A DNA stretch of 64,000 bases from Duganella sp. BJB476 (GTDB taxonomy: Bacteria > Pseudomonadota > Gammaproteobacteria > Burkholderiales > Burkholderiaceae_D). A model generated the notes under the pieces. The model did not search any database. It saw only the letters and a program-made list of their open reading frames with translations, and was not told where the DNA came from. The position numbers and the translations under genes are program-made. Positions 41,533-50,452 of this stretch are shown here, piece after piece (position 1 is the first letter of the stretch; each line of letters opens with the position of its first letter). Where the stretch lies: contig NZ_QVIO01000001.1 of NCBI RefSeq assembly GCF_003416895.1, forward strand, positions 1,860,001-1,924,000, read 5' to 3'.

Positions 41533-41542
41533 GGAGACATGC

Positions 41543-43795
41543 ATGAAATTTCGTTTCCCCATCGTCATCATCGACGAGGATTTCCGTTCCGAGAACACGT
41601 CCGGCCTGGGCATTCGCGCCCTGGCCGATGCAATGGAAAAAGAAGGCATGGAAGTGGTGGGCGTGACCAGCTACGGCGACCTGTCCCAGTTTGCCCAGCA
41701 GCAGTCGCGCGCCTCGGCCTTCGTGCTGTCGATCGACGATGAGGAATTCGGCGCCGGCTCGGTCGAGGAAACCGACACCGCACTGAAGTCGCTGCGCGCC
41801 TTCGTCGAGGAAATCCGCTACAAGAACGCCGACATCCCGATCTACCTGTACGGCGAAACCCGCACCTCACGCCATATCCCCAACGACATCCTGCGCGAAC
41901 TGCACGGCTTCATCCACATGTTCGAGGACACCCCGGAATTTGTGGCGCGCCACATCATCCGCGAAGCCAAGTCCTACCTGGACGGCCTGTCGCCGCCGTT
42001 CTTCCGCGCGCTGGTGCACTACGCCAACGACGGCTCCTATTCGTGGCACTGCCCCGGCCACTCGGGCGGCGTCGCCTTCCTGAAGTCGCCGATCGGCCAG
42101 ATGTTCCACCAGTTCTTCGGCGAGAACATGCTGCGCGCCGACGTCTGCAACGCGGTTGAAGAACTGGGCCAGCTGCTGGACCACACCGGCCCGGTGGCAG
42201 CGTCCGAGCGCAACGCCGCCCGCATCTTCAACGCCGACCACTGCTACTTCGTCACCAACGGCACCTCGACCTCGAACAAGATGGTCTGGCACTCGACGGT
42301 GGCGCCGGGCGACATCGTCGTGGTCGACCGCAACTGCCACAAGTCCATCCTGCACTCGATCATCATGTGCGGCGCGATTCCGGTGTTCCTGATGCCGACC
42401 CGCAACCACCTGGGCATCATCGGTCCGATTCCGCTGGAAGAGTTCACGATGGAGAGCATCCAGCGCAAGATCGAAGCCAATCCGTTCGCGCGCGAAGCCG
42501 TGAACAAGAAGCCGCGCATCCTGACCATCACCCAGTCGACCTACGACGGCGTGGTCTACAACGTGGAAACCCTGCGCGAAATGCTGGACGGCCAGATCGA
42601 CACGCTGCACTTCGACGAAGCATGGCTGCCGCACGCCACCTTCCACGACTTCTACAAGAACATGCACGCGATCGGCAAGGATCGTCCGCGCGCCAAGGAG
42701 TCGATGATCTTCTCGACCCAGTCCACCCACAAGCTGCTGGCAGGCCTGTCGCAGGCCTCGCAGGTGCTGGTGCGCGAATCGGAGTCGGTCAAGCTGGACC
42801 GCGACGCCTTCAACGAGGCCTACCTGATGCACACCTCGACCTCGCCGCAATACTCGATCATCGCCTCGTGCGACGTCGCCGCGGCCATGATGGAAGCGCC
42901 GGGCGGCACCGCGCTGGTGGAAGAGTCGATCCTCGAAGCGCTGGACTTCCGCCGCGCGATGAAGAAGATCGACCAGGAATGGGGCAAGGACTGGTGGTTC
43001 CAAGTGTGGGGTCCGGACAAGTTCGCCGAAGAAGGCATCGGTTCGCAGGAAGACTGGATCATCAAGGCCGAGGACGACTGGCACGGCTTCGGCAAGCTGG
43101 CGCCGGGCTTCAACATGCTGGACCCGATCAAGGCCACCATCGTCAACCCTGGCCTGTCGCTGGACGGCCAGTTTGCCGAGACGGGCATTCCGGCGTCCAT
43201 CGTCACCAAGTACCTGGCCGAGCACGGCGTGATCATCGAGAAGTGCGGCCTGTACTCGTTCTTCATCATGTTCACCATCGGCATCACCAAGGGCCGCTGG
43301 AACACGCTGCTGACCGCCTTGCAGCAGTTCAAGGACGATTACGACAAGAACCAGCCGATGTGGCGCATCCTGCCGGAGTTCGCGGCCGCCAACCCGACCT
43401 ACGAAGGCATGGGCCTGCGCGACCTGTGCCAGCAGATCCACGATTTCTACAAGGCCTACGACGTCGCGCGCCTGACGACGGAGATGTACCTGTCGGACAT
43501 GATCCCGGCCATGAAGCCGTCGGACGCCTTCGCCAAGATGGCGCACCGCGAGATCGAGCGCGTCGCCATCGACGAGCTGGAAGGCCGCATCACGTCCATC
43601 CTGCTGACGCCTTACCCACCGGGCATTCCGCTGCTGATCCCGGGCGAGCGCTTCAACAAGACCATCGTCGACTACCTGCGCTTCGCGCGCGACTTCAACG
43701 AGCGCTTCCCCGGCTTCGAGACCGACGTGCACGGCCTGGTCAAGCGCGAAGTGGACGGCAAGCGCGGCTACTTCGTGGATTGCGTCAAGCAATAA
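41543..43795 (+). CDS. ornithine/lysine/arginine decarboxylase
   Basis: 750 residues, the length of the large inducible-type decarboxylases (LdcI/SpeF/AdiA). An N-terminal receiver-like wing domain (about 1-130) is followed by a PLP domain with D358 in HFDEAW and the PLP lysine K397 in STQSTHKLLAGLSQAS, then the C-terminal domain (LTPYPPGIPLLIPGE). It makes a polyamine (putrescine, cadaverine or agmatine) with use of a proton. I cannot decide the substrate by reading. ATG 41543 follows GGAG at good spacing. It ends in a strong terminator. Confidence 0.93.
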   Translation: MKFRFPIVIIDEDFRSENTSGLGIRALADAMEKEGMEVVGVTSYGDLSQFAQQQSRASAFVLSIDDEEFGAGSVEETDTALKSLRAFVEEIRYKNADIPIYLYGETRTSRHIPNDILRELHGFIHMFEDTPEFVARHIIREAKSYLDGLSPPFFRALVHYANDGSYSWHCPGHSGGVAFLKSPIGQMFHQFFGENMLRADVCNAVEELGQLLDHTGPVAASERNAARIFNADHCYFVTNGTSTSNKMVWHSTVAPGDIVVVDRNCHKSILHSIIMCGAIPVFLMPTRNHLGIIGPIPLEEFTMESIQRKIEANPFAREAVNKKPRILTITQSTYDGVVYNVETLREMLDGQIDTLHFDEAWLPHATFHDFYKNMHAIGKDRPRAKESMIFSTQSTHKLLAGLSQASQVLVRESESVKLDRDAFNEAYLMHTSTSPQYSIIASCDVAAAMMEAPGGTALVEESILEALDFRRAMKKIDQEWGKDWWFQVWGPDKFAEEGIGSQEDWIIKAEDDWHGFGKLAPGFNMLDPIKATIVNPGLSLDGQFAETGIPASIVTKYLAEHGVIIEKCGLYSFFIMFTIGITKGRWNTLLTALQQFKDDYDKNQPMWRILPEFAAANPTYEGMGLRDLCQQIHDFYKAYDVARLTTEMYLSDMIPAMKPSDAFAKMAHREIERVAIDELEGRITSILLTPYPPGIPLLIPGERFNKTIVDYLRFARDFNERFPGFETDVHGLVKREVDGKRGYFVDCVKQ

Positions 43796-43820
43796 AACCA
43801 CGCGTCGCCATGCAGAAAAA

Positions 43821-43845
43821 GGACAGCTTCGGCTGTCCTTTTTTT
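43821..43845 (+). terminator. intrinsic terminator after the decarboxylase
   Basis: GGACAGC (43821-43827), loop TTCG, GCTGTCC (43832-43838), then seven T (43839-43845). AAAAA before the stem can extend the pairing. A textbook UUCG terminator 25 nt after the stop. Confidence 0.93.
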
Positions 43846-44028
43846 ATTGCATATAACATTTCCCAGAAATATTATTATTTTCAGTGCGATAAGTTCACGT
43901 AAAATTCACTCTTCATCCATCAAATTCCATCATTTATTTAGATATTGCTGCGCGGAATTGAAATTAGTTTTTTGTTGAAAGCTTCCCTATTTTACAATCT
44001 GCGCTTTTGGAATTCCAAAAGGCAAGAG

Positions 44029-45813
44029 ATGAAGCTCTGTTCCCCGACGTCCACATCTGCGCTGTTCTTTGCACTATCGCTGGCCGCCTGCGGCGGCGGC
44101 ACGCCAGGCGGTGACGCTGCGGCCGATCGCACTGCCGCCAACTTCAGCGTACGTTCAGTCTCCGGCGCCGCAAGCGTTCGTTCGGGCGACGGGCCAAGCG
44201 ACCCGCTCACGCCCGTCTCGCCGGCTCAGCCACCCGGCAACACCACTTCCTCGCCGCTGACACCGGCAATTGCGGCCCACTTCCTCGCCCAAGCCACGTT
44301 CGGCCCCACTGCGGCCGGCATCAGCGCCCTCAGTGCCAGCAGCAAGGAAGACTGGATCAGCAGCGAATTCAAAAAGCCGCAAACACTGCATCGCAACTAT
44401 GTGCAGGACGCCGCCTCCTTGCTTCCGGCCGGCACTGTTCTATCGCCGGCCGAGATGTATCAAACGTTCTGGAAGCAAGCCGCTACCGGCGACGATCAGT
44501 TGCGCCAGCGCGTAACGTTTGCCCTGTCGCAAATCTTCGTGATTTCCATGATCGACGACAATCTGTACACGCGCGCCATCGGGGTGGCCAGCTATTACGA
44601 CATGCTGGGTCAATTCGCCTTCGGCAACTTCCGCGATCTGCTGCAGGGCGTGGCCTTGCACCCCATGATGGGCATCTATCTCAGTCATATGCGCAATCAG
44701 AAGGAAAGCGGCAGCCGCGTCCCGGACGAGAATTTCGCCCGCGAAATCATGCAGTTAATGACGATAGGCCTCTACCAGCTCAACCCCGATGGCAGCCAGA
44801 AACTCCAGAACGGCAGGCCGGTGGAAACCTATACGCACGACGACGTGGCCGGCCTGGCCAAGGTCTTTACCGGCTGGAGCTGGGCAGGTCCCGACCAGTC
44901 GGCGCCCCGGTTCTACGGCCTCAGCAAAGATCCGGCACGCGACTGGACGCCGATGCAGAACTACCCCGCCTACCATTCGACCTCCACCAAGAGTTTCCTG
45001 GGTACGAGCGTCAGCGGCGGCAGCGGCGAAGCCGATCTGAAGGCTGCGCTCGATACCCTGTTCCAGCATCCGAACACGGGGCCCTTTATCGGGCGCCTGC
45101 TGATCCAGCACCTGGTCAGCAGCAATCCGAGTCCGGCCTACGTCGGCCGCGTCGCCGCCGCTTTTGCCAACAACGGCAGCGGCGTGCGGGGCGACATGCG
45201 TGCCGTCCTGCGCGCTGTCCTGCTGGACCCCGAGGCGGCCGACAACGGCAGCCCCAAGAAGTTGCGCGAGCCGATATTGCGCCTGACCCACTGGATGCGC
45301 GCATTCAACGCCAAGTCCACGTCGGGCCGCTTCATACTTCCCGGCATGGACGACGCGCTCAACGGCCTGGCCCAGACGCCGCTGCGTTCGCCGTCGGTGT
45401 TTAACTTCTTCCGTCCCTCCTACACGCCGCCGAACACATCGCTGTCGGCACAGGGCCTGCAGGCGCCGGAAATGCAGATCACCGGCGAACCCTCGGTGAC
45501 GGGCTACCTGAACTTCATGCAGTGGGTCATCCCCACCGGGGTGGGTGTCAACCACGATATCAAGGCCAACTACAGTGCCGAACTGGCGCTGGCCGGACAG
45601 CCGCCGCAGCTGGTCGATCGCATCAACCTGCTGCTGCTGAGCGGAACGATGTCCACCACCTTGCGCAACCAGATCCTCGGCGCGCTCAACGCCGTGTATA
45701 TGCCCGTGCCCAGCAGCAGCAACGCGGCCCAGATCGACGCCGGCCGCATCAACCGCGTCTACATGGCGATCTATCTGACCATGGCTTCCCCCGAATACCT
45801 GGCGCAACGTTAA
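44029..45813 (+). CDS. DUF1800 family lipoprotein
   Basis: 594 residues. The N-terminus has a lipobox LSLAACGGG (Cys about 22), then a Ser/Pro/Thr-rich linker to about residue 80, then the DUF1800 domain. The family pattern is AAHFLAQATFGPT near its start, NFAREIMQLMTIGLYQLNPD in the middle and ending in MASPEYLAQR. These proteins nearly always precede a DUF1501 gene, as here (9 bp to the next start). The biochemical role is unknown; export and pairing suggest a secreted complex. AGAG lies before ATG 44029. Confidence 0.88.
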   Translation: MKLCSPTSTSALFFALSLAACGGGTPGGDAAADRTAANFSVRSVSGAASVRSGDGPSDPLTPVSPAQPPGNTTSSPLTPAIAAHFLAQATFGPTAAGISALSASSKEDWISSEFKKPQTLHRNYVQDAASLLPAGTVLSPAEMYQTFWKQAATGDDQLRQRVTFALSQIFVISMIDDNLYTRAIGVASYYDMLGQFAFGNFRDLLQGVALHPMMGIYLSHMRNQKESGSRVPDENFAREIMQLMTIGLYQLNPDGSQKLQNGRPVETYTHDDVAGLAKVFTGWSWAGPDQSAPRFYGLSKDPARDWTPMQNYPAYHSTSTKSFLGTSVSGGSGEADLKAALDTLFQHPNTGPFIGRLLIQHLVSSNPSPAYVGRVAAAFANNGSGVRGDMRAVLRAVLLDPEAADNGSPKKLREPILRLTHWMRAFNAKSTSGRFILPGMDDALNGLAQTPLRSPSVFNFFRPSYTPPNTSLSAQGLQAPEMQITGEPSVTGYLNFMQWVIPTGVGVNHDIKANYSAELALAGQPPQLVDRINLLLLSGTMSTTLRNQILGALNAVYMPVPSSSNAAQIDAGRINRVYMAIYLTMASPEYLAQR

Positions 45814-45822
45814 GGACCCACC

Positions 45823-47259
45823 ATGCACTTTGACACTCCCTCCCGCCGTAACTTCCTCGGCAAGATGCTGGCACTGGCCGGCGGCAGCAGCCTACCCTTC
45901 ACGCTGAACCTGGCGGCCATGAGCAACGCGGTGGCGGCCGGCGCCACCGACTACAAAGCCATCGTCTGCCTGTTCCTCAACGGCGGCAACGACCATTTCA
46001 ATACGGTGCTGGCGACCGACAGCACGTCATGGAGCGAATACCGGCGCGTGCGCGCCACCGCCGACAGCGGCGCCATCGCCCTGCCCGGCGTCGGCGCCTC
46101 GGGCGGGGTGCTGCCGATCGTGCCGAACACGCCGCAAGCCGGCCGCAGCTACGGGCTGCACCCGTCCCTCGGTCCGCTGAAGGACTTGTTCGATGCCGGC
46201 CGCGTCGCCGTCCTGGCCAACGTCGGCACACTGGTTCAACCACTGACGCTGGCGCAATACAAAGCGGGCGGCGCCGCCATTCCGCCGCGCCTGTTTTCGC
46301 ACAACGACCAGCAGGCCATGTGGCAGTCCTCGCAGACCGAGCAGGCCGGCGGCGCGGGCTGGGGCGGCCGGCTGGGTGACCTGATGGCTAGCGCCAACGG
46401 CAACGCCGCCTTTACCTGCATCTCCACCGCAGGCAACGCGCAATTCCTCAGTGGCCGTTCGATACGCCAGTACCAGTTGGCCGGCGGCGCGGTCGTGCCG
46501 ATCAATCACTTGTCGGACCGCCTGTTCGGCGTCCCGGCGTCCGCCAATCCGCTGCGCCAGATCGTCGCCGGCGACTATGCCGACCCGTTCCAGAAAGAGC
46601 ACGCGGCCGTGGTGGCGCGCGCGATCAATTCCCAGGCGGCGCTGGACGGCGCTTTGCTCAGCGCCGGACCGACGGGCGTGCCCGATCCGCAGCCTTATAT
46701 CAATCCGAACAACGGCGTCGCCCGCGTCAATCCGCTGGCGGTTCAGCTGCAAACCGTCGCCCGCGTGATCGGCAGCCGCAACGCATTGGGCATCAAGCGC
46801 CAGGTGTTTTACGTCAGCCTGGGCGGCTTTGACAACCACGACTTCCAGCTGAGTTCCCAAACCGACCTGCTGGCCAAGGTCGCTCACGCCATGGCCTATT
46901 TCGACGGCCTCATGGCCAATCTGCAAGGCGTCGACATGCGCAAGCAGGTGACGTTGTTCACAGCCTCGGACTTCGGCCGCACCTTCACCAGCAACGGCGA
47001 CGGCACCGACCACGGCTGGGGTTCGCACCACTTCATCATGGGCGGCGCGGTCAAGGGCAAGAACATCTACGGCAGCATGCCGGTCACCGGCGTCGGTCAC
47101 GACCTCGACGTCGGCTCCGGCGCGCTGCTGCCGACCACCTCAGTCGACCAGTACGGCGCCACGCTGGCCAGCTGGTTCGGCCTGTCGGCCACGCAGATTG
47201 CCGATGTGTTCCCAAATATCGGCAACTTCAGCACCCGCAACCTCGGCTTTATGGGATGA
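45823..47259 (+). CDS. DUF1501 family Tat-exported protein
   Basis: 478 residues. It begins with a twin-arginine signal (SRRNFLGKMLALAGG, 7-21). The DUF1501 domain (alkaline-phosphatase/sulfatase-like fold) follows: IVCLFLNGGNDHFNTV at about 47-62, SHNDQQAMWQ in the middle and ASDFGRTFTSNGDGTDHGWG towards the end, providing Asp/His of the metal site. It forms a pair with the upstream DUF1800 lipoprotein. The two are probably exported together; substrate unknown. Confidence 0.9.
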   Translation: MHFDTPSRRNFLGKMLALAGGSSLPFTLNLAAMSNAVAAGATDYKAIVCLFLNGGNDHFNTVLATDSTSWSEYRRVRATADSGAIALPGVGASGGVLPIVPNTPQAGRSYGLHPSLGPLKDLFDAGRVAVLANVGTLVQPLTLAQYKAGGAAIPPRLFSHNDQQAMWQSSQTEQAGGAGWGGRLGDLMASANGNAAFTCISTAGNAQFLSGRSIRQYQLAGGAVVPINHLSDRLFGVPASANPLRQIVAGDYADPFQKEHAAVVARAINSQAALDGALLSAGPTGVPDPQPYINPNNGVARVNPLAVQLQTVARVIGSRNALGIKRQVFYVSLGGFDNHDFQLSSQTDLLAKVAHAMAYFDGLMANLQGVDMRKQVTLFTASDFGRTFTSNGDGTDHGWGSHHFIMGGAVKGKNIYGSMPVTGVGHDLDVGSGALLPTTSVDQYGATLASWFGLSATQIADVFPNIGNFSTRNLGFMG

Positions 47260-47293
47260 TGCCGGATCTGCAACACAGGCCCGCGCGCGCCCC

Positions 47294-48100
47294 ATGGACA
47301 AGCAACTGGTATTCATCTGTTTTCTGACGTTTGTGATCCACATCATCGGCACCCTCGCCTACTCGGTGAGGATAGCCGGGGTGCGTACCCGGCGCATCGC
47401 CGTGTCGCTGGCCTTGTTCAGCATCCTGGTGCTGGTGTCGCGCACCTCGAATTCCTTCCTCGGACCATTTCTCGCCAAGCGCATTGAGCTGAGCCTGGCC
47501 CAGCCGCTGGCGGCCGACCAGGTGCTGTCCGACCTGCGCTGGCTGCTGCTGGCGGCCACGCTGGCGACGCTGGCCGGGGCGATCCTGATCCCGACCTTCC
47601 AGCGCGTGTTCTGCCGCGCGGTCGAGCATTTCCAGGTGCACCGCTCGGTGCCCAAGCTGCTGCTGCACGGCTTCTTCAAGGGCGGGCTGTCCTACGTGAA
47701 GGACGTGGCGGCCATGCCGTCGCCCGACAATGTGCGCGGCCTGCGCGACAGCGGCAGCGTGTCGATGTCGGTGACCTTGCTTAACGTCGGCGCGGTGGCG
47801 CTGTGGACCGTCGGCGTGTTCGCCTCGCTGTACGCGGGCGTGCTCGATCCCGAGGTGCGGGTCACGTCCAGCACGCTGTCTTCCATCATCAACGGCGGCG
47901 CCACCGTGATGATGGCGGTGTTCATCGATCCCCATATGTCGGGCATGACCGACGACGTGGTCGAAGGCCGCGTCAGCGATACGCAGTTCCGCCGCGCCGT
48001 GGTGTGGCTGGTCGGCAGCCGCCTGGCCGGCACCTTGCTGGCGCAGATGCTGCTGGTGCCCTCGGCCGCCCTGATCGTCTGGGTGGCCAAGGTGCTGTGA
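47294..48100 (+). CDS. amj: Amj-type lipid II flippase
   Basis: 268 residues with six or more membrane helices. The N-terminus FLTFVIHIIGTLAYSVRIAG followed by VRTRRIAVSLALFSILVLVSRTSN is the signature of the Amj/YdaH (DUF2837) family, whose Bacillus member moves lipid II across the membrane as an alternative to MurJ. The assignment is by family pattern; activity in this organism is inferred. ATG 47294 (MDKQLVFICFLTF) fits the family start. It lies 34 bp after the DUF1501 gene and its stop abuts the convergent dioxygenase-like gene. Confidence 0.85.
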   Translation: MDKQLVFICFLTFVIHIIGTLAYSVRIAGVRTRRIAVSLALFSILVLVSRTSNSFLGPFLAKRIELSLAQPLAADQVLSDLRWLLLAATLATLAGAILIPTFQRVFCRAVEHFQVHRSVPKLLLHGFFKGGLSYVKDVAAMPSPDNVRGLRDSGSVSMSVTLLNVGAVALWTVGVFASLYAGVLDPEVRVTSSTLSSIINGGATVMMAVFIDPHMSGMTDDVVEGRVSDTQFRRAVVWLVGSRLAGTLLAQMLLVPSAALIVWVAKVL

Positions 48101-48976
48101 TCACCCCGCCACGCCCACCGTCAGCGTCACCACGTAGCCGTCGGTGACGTTGCCGGTGACCGCGGCCAGCTGCAGGGAATAGCCATCACTGAAGACCATG
48201 TCGCTGGCGTAGCTGATCTGCGCCAGGTTGCGCACGCTGGCGCTGTAGCCGCTGCTGGCGTAGACCTCGTTGAGCGTCGCCATCGGGAAGGTGAACTGCG
48301 AGGTCTTGATGCGGTTGGCCGCGCTGGTGCTCTTGGCCAGCGTCGGATAGACCTCGAAGTGCACGTGCGGCATGCGGCCCGAATAGCAGCCCGGGAAGAT
48401 GGTCTGGAACGTCAGGTTGCCGCTGCTGTCGCTGGCCTGCACGCCGCGCAGGTAGTTCTGGTCCGTGACCCCGTTCGAGTACAGCGAGTAGTTGCCGTCG
48501 CGGTCGCAGTGCCACAGATAGACCGCGTAGCCGGACAGCGCCGCGCAACTGCCGCTGGCGTTGACGATCTGCAGCTTGATGGTCAGCGGCACGCCGGCCG
48601 CGACGCCGGTCGGACCGTTGAAGCTGCTGCGGATGTCGCTGCGCACCACGCCCGACTGGGTCAGCACGTTGACCACGCCGCTGTTGTTGCTGTTGGTGCC
48701 ATCGCCTGGATATGGACCGCCGGTTTCCTCGGGGATCACCGAGCAGGTACCGGTGGGCGTGGTCGTCGTGGTGGTGCTTGTGGTGCTGGTCGCGGACGTC
48801 GAGGTCGCACTGGTGCTGTCGGCCGATGAGCCGCCTCCGCCGCAGCCAAGGACCGGCAGCGCCGATGCTCCGGCCAGCAGCCAGCGCAAGGTCTGGCGAC
48901 GATCGCTGGCCAAGCTCAGCATGGCGCTCAGGTCGGCCGCCAGGCTATGTTCGTGGGTGTCATCGTGGGATTGCAT
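48101..48976 (-). CDS. intradiol ring-cleavage dioxygenase-like lipoprotein
   Basis: 291 residues. A cytoplasmic-looking polar N-terminus of about 25 residues precedes a signal with lipobox LPVLGCGGGG, then a Ser/Thr linker (about 50-75). The dioxygenase domain shows the four Fe(III) ligands: Tyr in WHCDRDGNY, Tyr in IFPGCY and the two His in RMPHVHFEVY. Cytoplasmic intradiol enzymes cleave catechols; exported lipoprotein forms are common in soil bacteria but little studied. AAGGAG lies before the ATG. The gene is 14 bp downstream of the Ser/Thr-rich protein gene, same strand. Confidence 0.85.
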   Translation of the reverse strand: MQSHDDTHEHSLAADLSAMLSLASDRRQTLRWLLAGASALPVLGCGGGGSSADSTSATSTSATSTTSTTTTTTPTGTCSVIPEETGGPYPGDGTNSNNSGVVNVLTQSGVVRSDIRSSFNGPTGVAAGVPLTIKLQIVNASGSCAALSGYAVYLWHCDRDGNYSLYSNGVTDQNYLRGVQASDSSGNLTFQTIFPGCYSGRMPHVHFEVYPTLAKSTSAANRIKTSQFTFPMATLNEVYASSGYSASVRNLAQISYASDMVFSDGYSLQLAAVTGNVTDGYVVTLTVGVAG

Positions 48977-48989
48977 TTTTACTCCTTGT

Positions 48990-49694
48990 TTAGACCGTGG
49001 TGTTGACCAGGTTGCCGCTGGTCCCGCTGTCGCCTACCTTCGTCGACAATGCTTGCAGGAAGGCCGCCAGCTTGGTGTTGGCGTCGGTGCTGCTGGTGCT
49101 GTCGGTGCTGGCGCTGGTACCGCCGCTCAGCTTGTCGAGCAGGTTGGCAAAGCTGCTTTCCAGTTGGCTGACGGCGTCGCTGCCGTCCGTGCTATCGGTG
49201 CTGGTGCCGGATGTGCTGTCGGTGCTGCCCGAGCTCAGTTTGGAGAGCAAGCTTTGCAGATCCGATTCCAGCTTGCCCGGGCCGCCAGGACCGCCGGGGC
49301 CACCGCCCTGCTGCGCGTCGCCGTATGCCGGCGCCTCGCTGCTGCTGGCGTTCTGCGCATGCAACGCGCCCATCAGGCTTTGCAGGAAGCTGCCCAGCGC
49401 ATCGGCCACTGTGCCGCTGCTGTCCGTGGTGTCGGTGCTGTCGGCGCTGCTGGTGCTGCTGCTGGCGGAAGTCGAAGTGCTGGTGCTGCCGGCATCGCTG
49501 GCGTCGGTGATGCCGATGGATTTCAAGGCGTCGGCAATGGCCGAGGCGAAGCCGCCGCCTTCGGGCGGACGTGGCGGCGGTGCGCCGCGCGTGGCCTCGG
49601 CGCCGTTGCTGGCGCCACTGGCGCTGGTGCTGCTCAAACGGCTCAGGAAGCTAAGCTGGCTGGTGTTGCTGGAACTCAGGGCGCTAATCGACAT
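48990..49694 (-). CDS. Ser/Thr/Gly-rich low-complexity protein, unknown
   Basis: 234 residues, dominated by Ser, Thr, Asp and Gly, with runs such as STSTSTSASSSTSSADSTD. Three short conserved-looking amphipathic segments alternate with them: ASAIADALKSIGI, ADALGSFLQSLMGALHAQN and SQLESSFANLLDKLSGG, plus a last one, TKLAAFLQALSTKV. No signal peptide or membrane helix. The start has GGAG upstream. The frame opposite is also open over its full length because of GC bias, but has no such pattern. It may be transcribed with the dioxygenase-like gene; function unknown. Confidence 0.65.
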   Translation of the reverse strand: MSISALSSSNTSQLSFLSRLSSTSASGASNGAEATRGAPPPRPPEGGGFASAIADALKSIGITDASDAGSTSTSTSASSSTSSADSTDTTDSSGTVADALGSFLQSLMGALHAQNASSSEAPAYGDAQQGGGPGGPGGPGKLESDLQSLLSKLSSGSTDSTSGTSTDSTDGSDAVSQLESSFANLLDKLSGGTSASTDSTSSTDANTKLAAFLQALSTKVGDSGTSGNLVNTTV

Positions 49695-49724
49695 AAGATT
49701 CTCCGTTCAATGGTTAAGGGTGCA

Positions 49725-50246
49725 TCAAGGACGCGGCATGCGGCGGGTTTCGCCTTCAGCCTGTTTCTTGCGCTGCTCCGGGGTCAGCACGGCCAGCAGC
49801 TTCTGTTCGGTACGCACATGCTGCAAGGCGATGTTGGCCATCGCCGTCGCGGCATCCTTGGCCAGCGCTGCTGCCTTGGCGTCGTCATACTGGTCGGCGC
49901 TGCCCAGCGCGCGCAACGCTTCATGAGCTTTGGCGGCGGCCTTGCCCTGGTCGCGCAGATACGGTTCCTGCGCATGCAGGATGGCGAACACCTTGTCTTC
50001 CTGTGCCTCGCTCAGTTCGAGACCGTGGACGAACGGCGGACGGCCGTGGTGGAAGCCCGGGCCGGGACCGCGGTTGCCGGCGCCATGCTCCGGGCCGTCG
50101 TGCTCAGTGCCCTGCTTCATCATCGGTGGACGGCCGGCGTCGTCGCCCGGCTCATCGGCACGGGCGGCGCCGCCTGCGGCGAACAGCGGCAGCGCCATGG
50201 CGGCAGCCAGCAAGATATTGTGTAAGCTGGTTTTTGGAGTTTTCAT
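49725..50246 (-). CDS. Spy/CpxP family periplasmic protein
   Basis: 173 residues. A signal peptide (LLAAAMALPLFAAGGAARA) is followed by a His/Gly/Pro-rich segment (about 40-70), then a helical domain ending in LTPEQRKKQAE, the LTxxQ motif of Spy/CpxP chaperones. In enterobacteria CpxP binds the sensor CpxA and is strongly induced by CpxR. Here the gene diverges from a response-regulator/kinase pair across a 206-bp region with CpxR-like boxes, which matches that circuit. ATG 50246 is chosen for the signal peptide. Confidence 0.85.
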   Translation of the reverse strand: MKTPKTSLHNILLAAAMALPLFAAGGAARADEPGDDAGRPPMMKQGTEHDGPEHGAGNRGPGPGFHHGRPPFVHGLELSEAQEDKVFAILHAQEPYLRDQGKAAAKAHEALRALGSADQYDDAKAAALAKDAATAMANIALQHVRTEQKLLAVLTPEQRKKQAEGETRRMPRP

Positions 50247-50295
50247 GCAAACAATCCTTGGTTGGTAGGGAGTAGCCATTCTCTGGCCGCCCCGT

Positions 50296-50310
50296 GTAAA
50301 GCGCCGTAAG
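50296..50310. promoter_or_regulatory. CpxR-like box 1
   Basis: GTAAA (50296-50300), 5-bp spacer, GTAAG (50306-50310). This is the direct-repeat layout of the CpxR site GTAAA-N5-GTAAA, with one mismatch. It lies 50 bp upstream of the Spy/CpxP-like gene. Confidence 0.6.
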
Positions 50311-50316
50311 CCCCGG

Positions 50317-50331
50317 GTAAATCGACGTAAA
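50317..50331. promoter_or_regulatory. CpxR-like box 2
   Basis: GTAAA (50317-50321), spacer TCGAC, GTAAA (50327-50331): a perfect match to the CpxR direct repeat. Offset by 21 bp (about two helical turns) from box 1, so two dimers would bind on the same face. Confidence 0.72.
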
Positions 50332-50372
50332 GATGGCCGTTTTGACACTCAATTGGCATTGAGCAACCCGTT

Positions 50373-50387
50373 GTAAATCGGGGTAAA
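50373..50387. promoter_or_regulatory. CpxR-like box 3
   Basis: GTAAA (50373-50377), spacer TCGGG, GTAAA (50383-50387): a perfect match, 66 bp upstream of the response-regulator start. It is the likely autoregulatory site of the regulator/kinase operon. Confidence 0.7.
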
Positions 50388-50452
50388 AGACCGCCGGATG
50401 CGCCTGCGAGGCTGTTATGATCGGCGCATCGACATAGAAAGAAACACGCGGC

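Noticed and set aside
48561..50225. 554-codon open frame on the plus strand opposite the dioxygenase-like, Ser-rich and Spy-like genes
   Set aside because: Spans three leftward genes with signal peptides, family motifs and ribosome sites; its own translation is Ala/Gly/Val low complexity.
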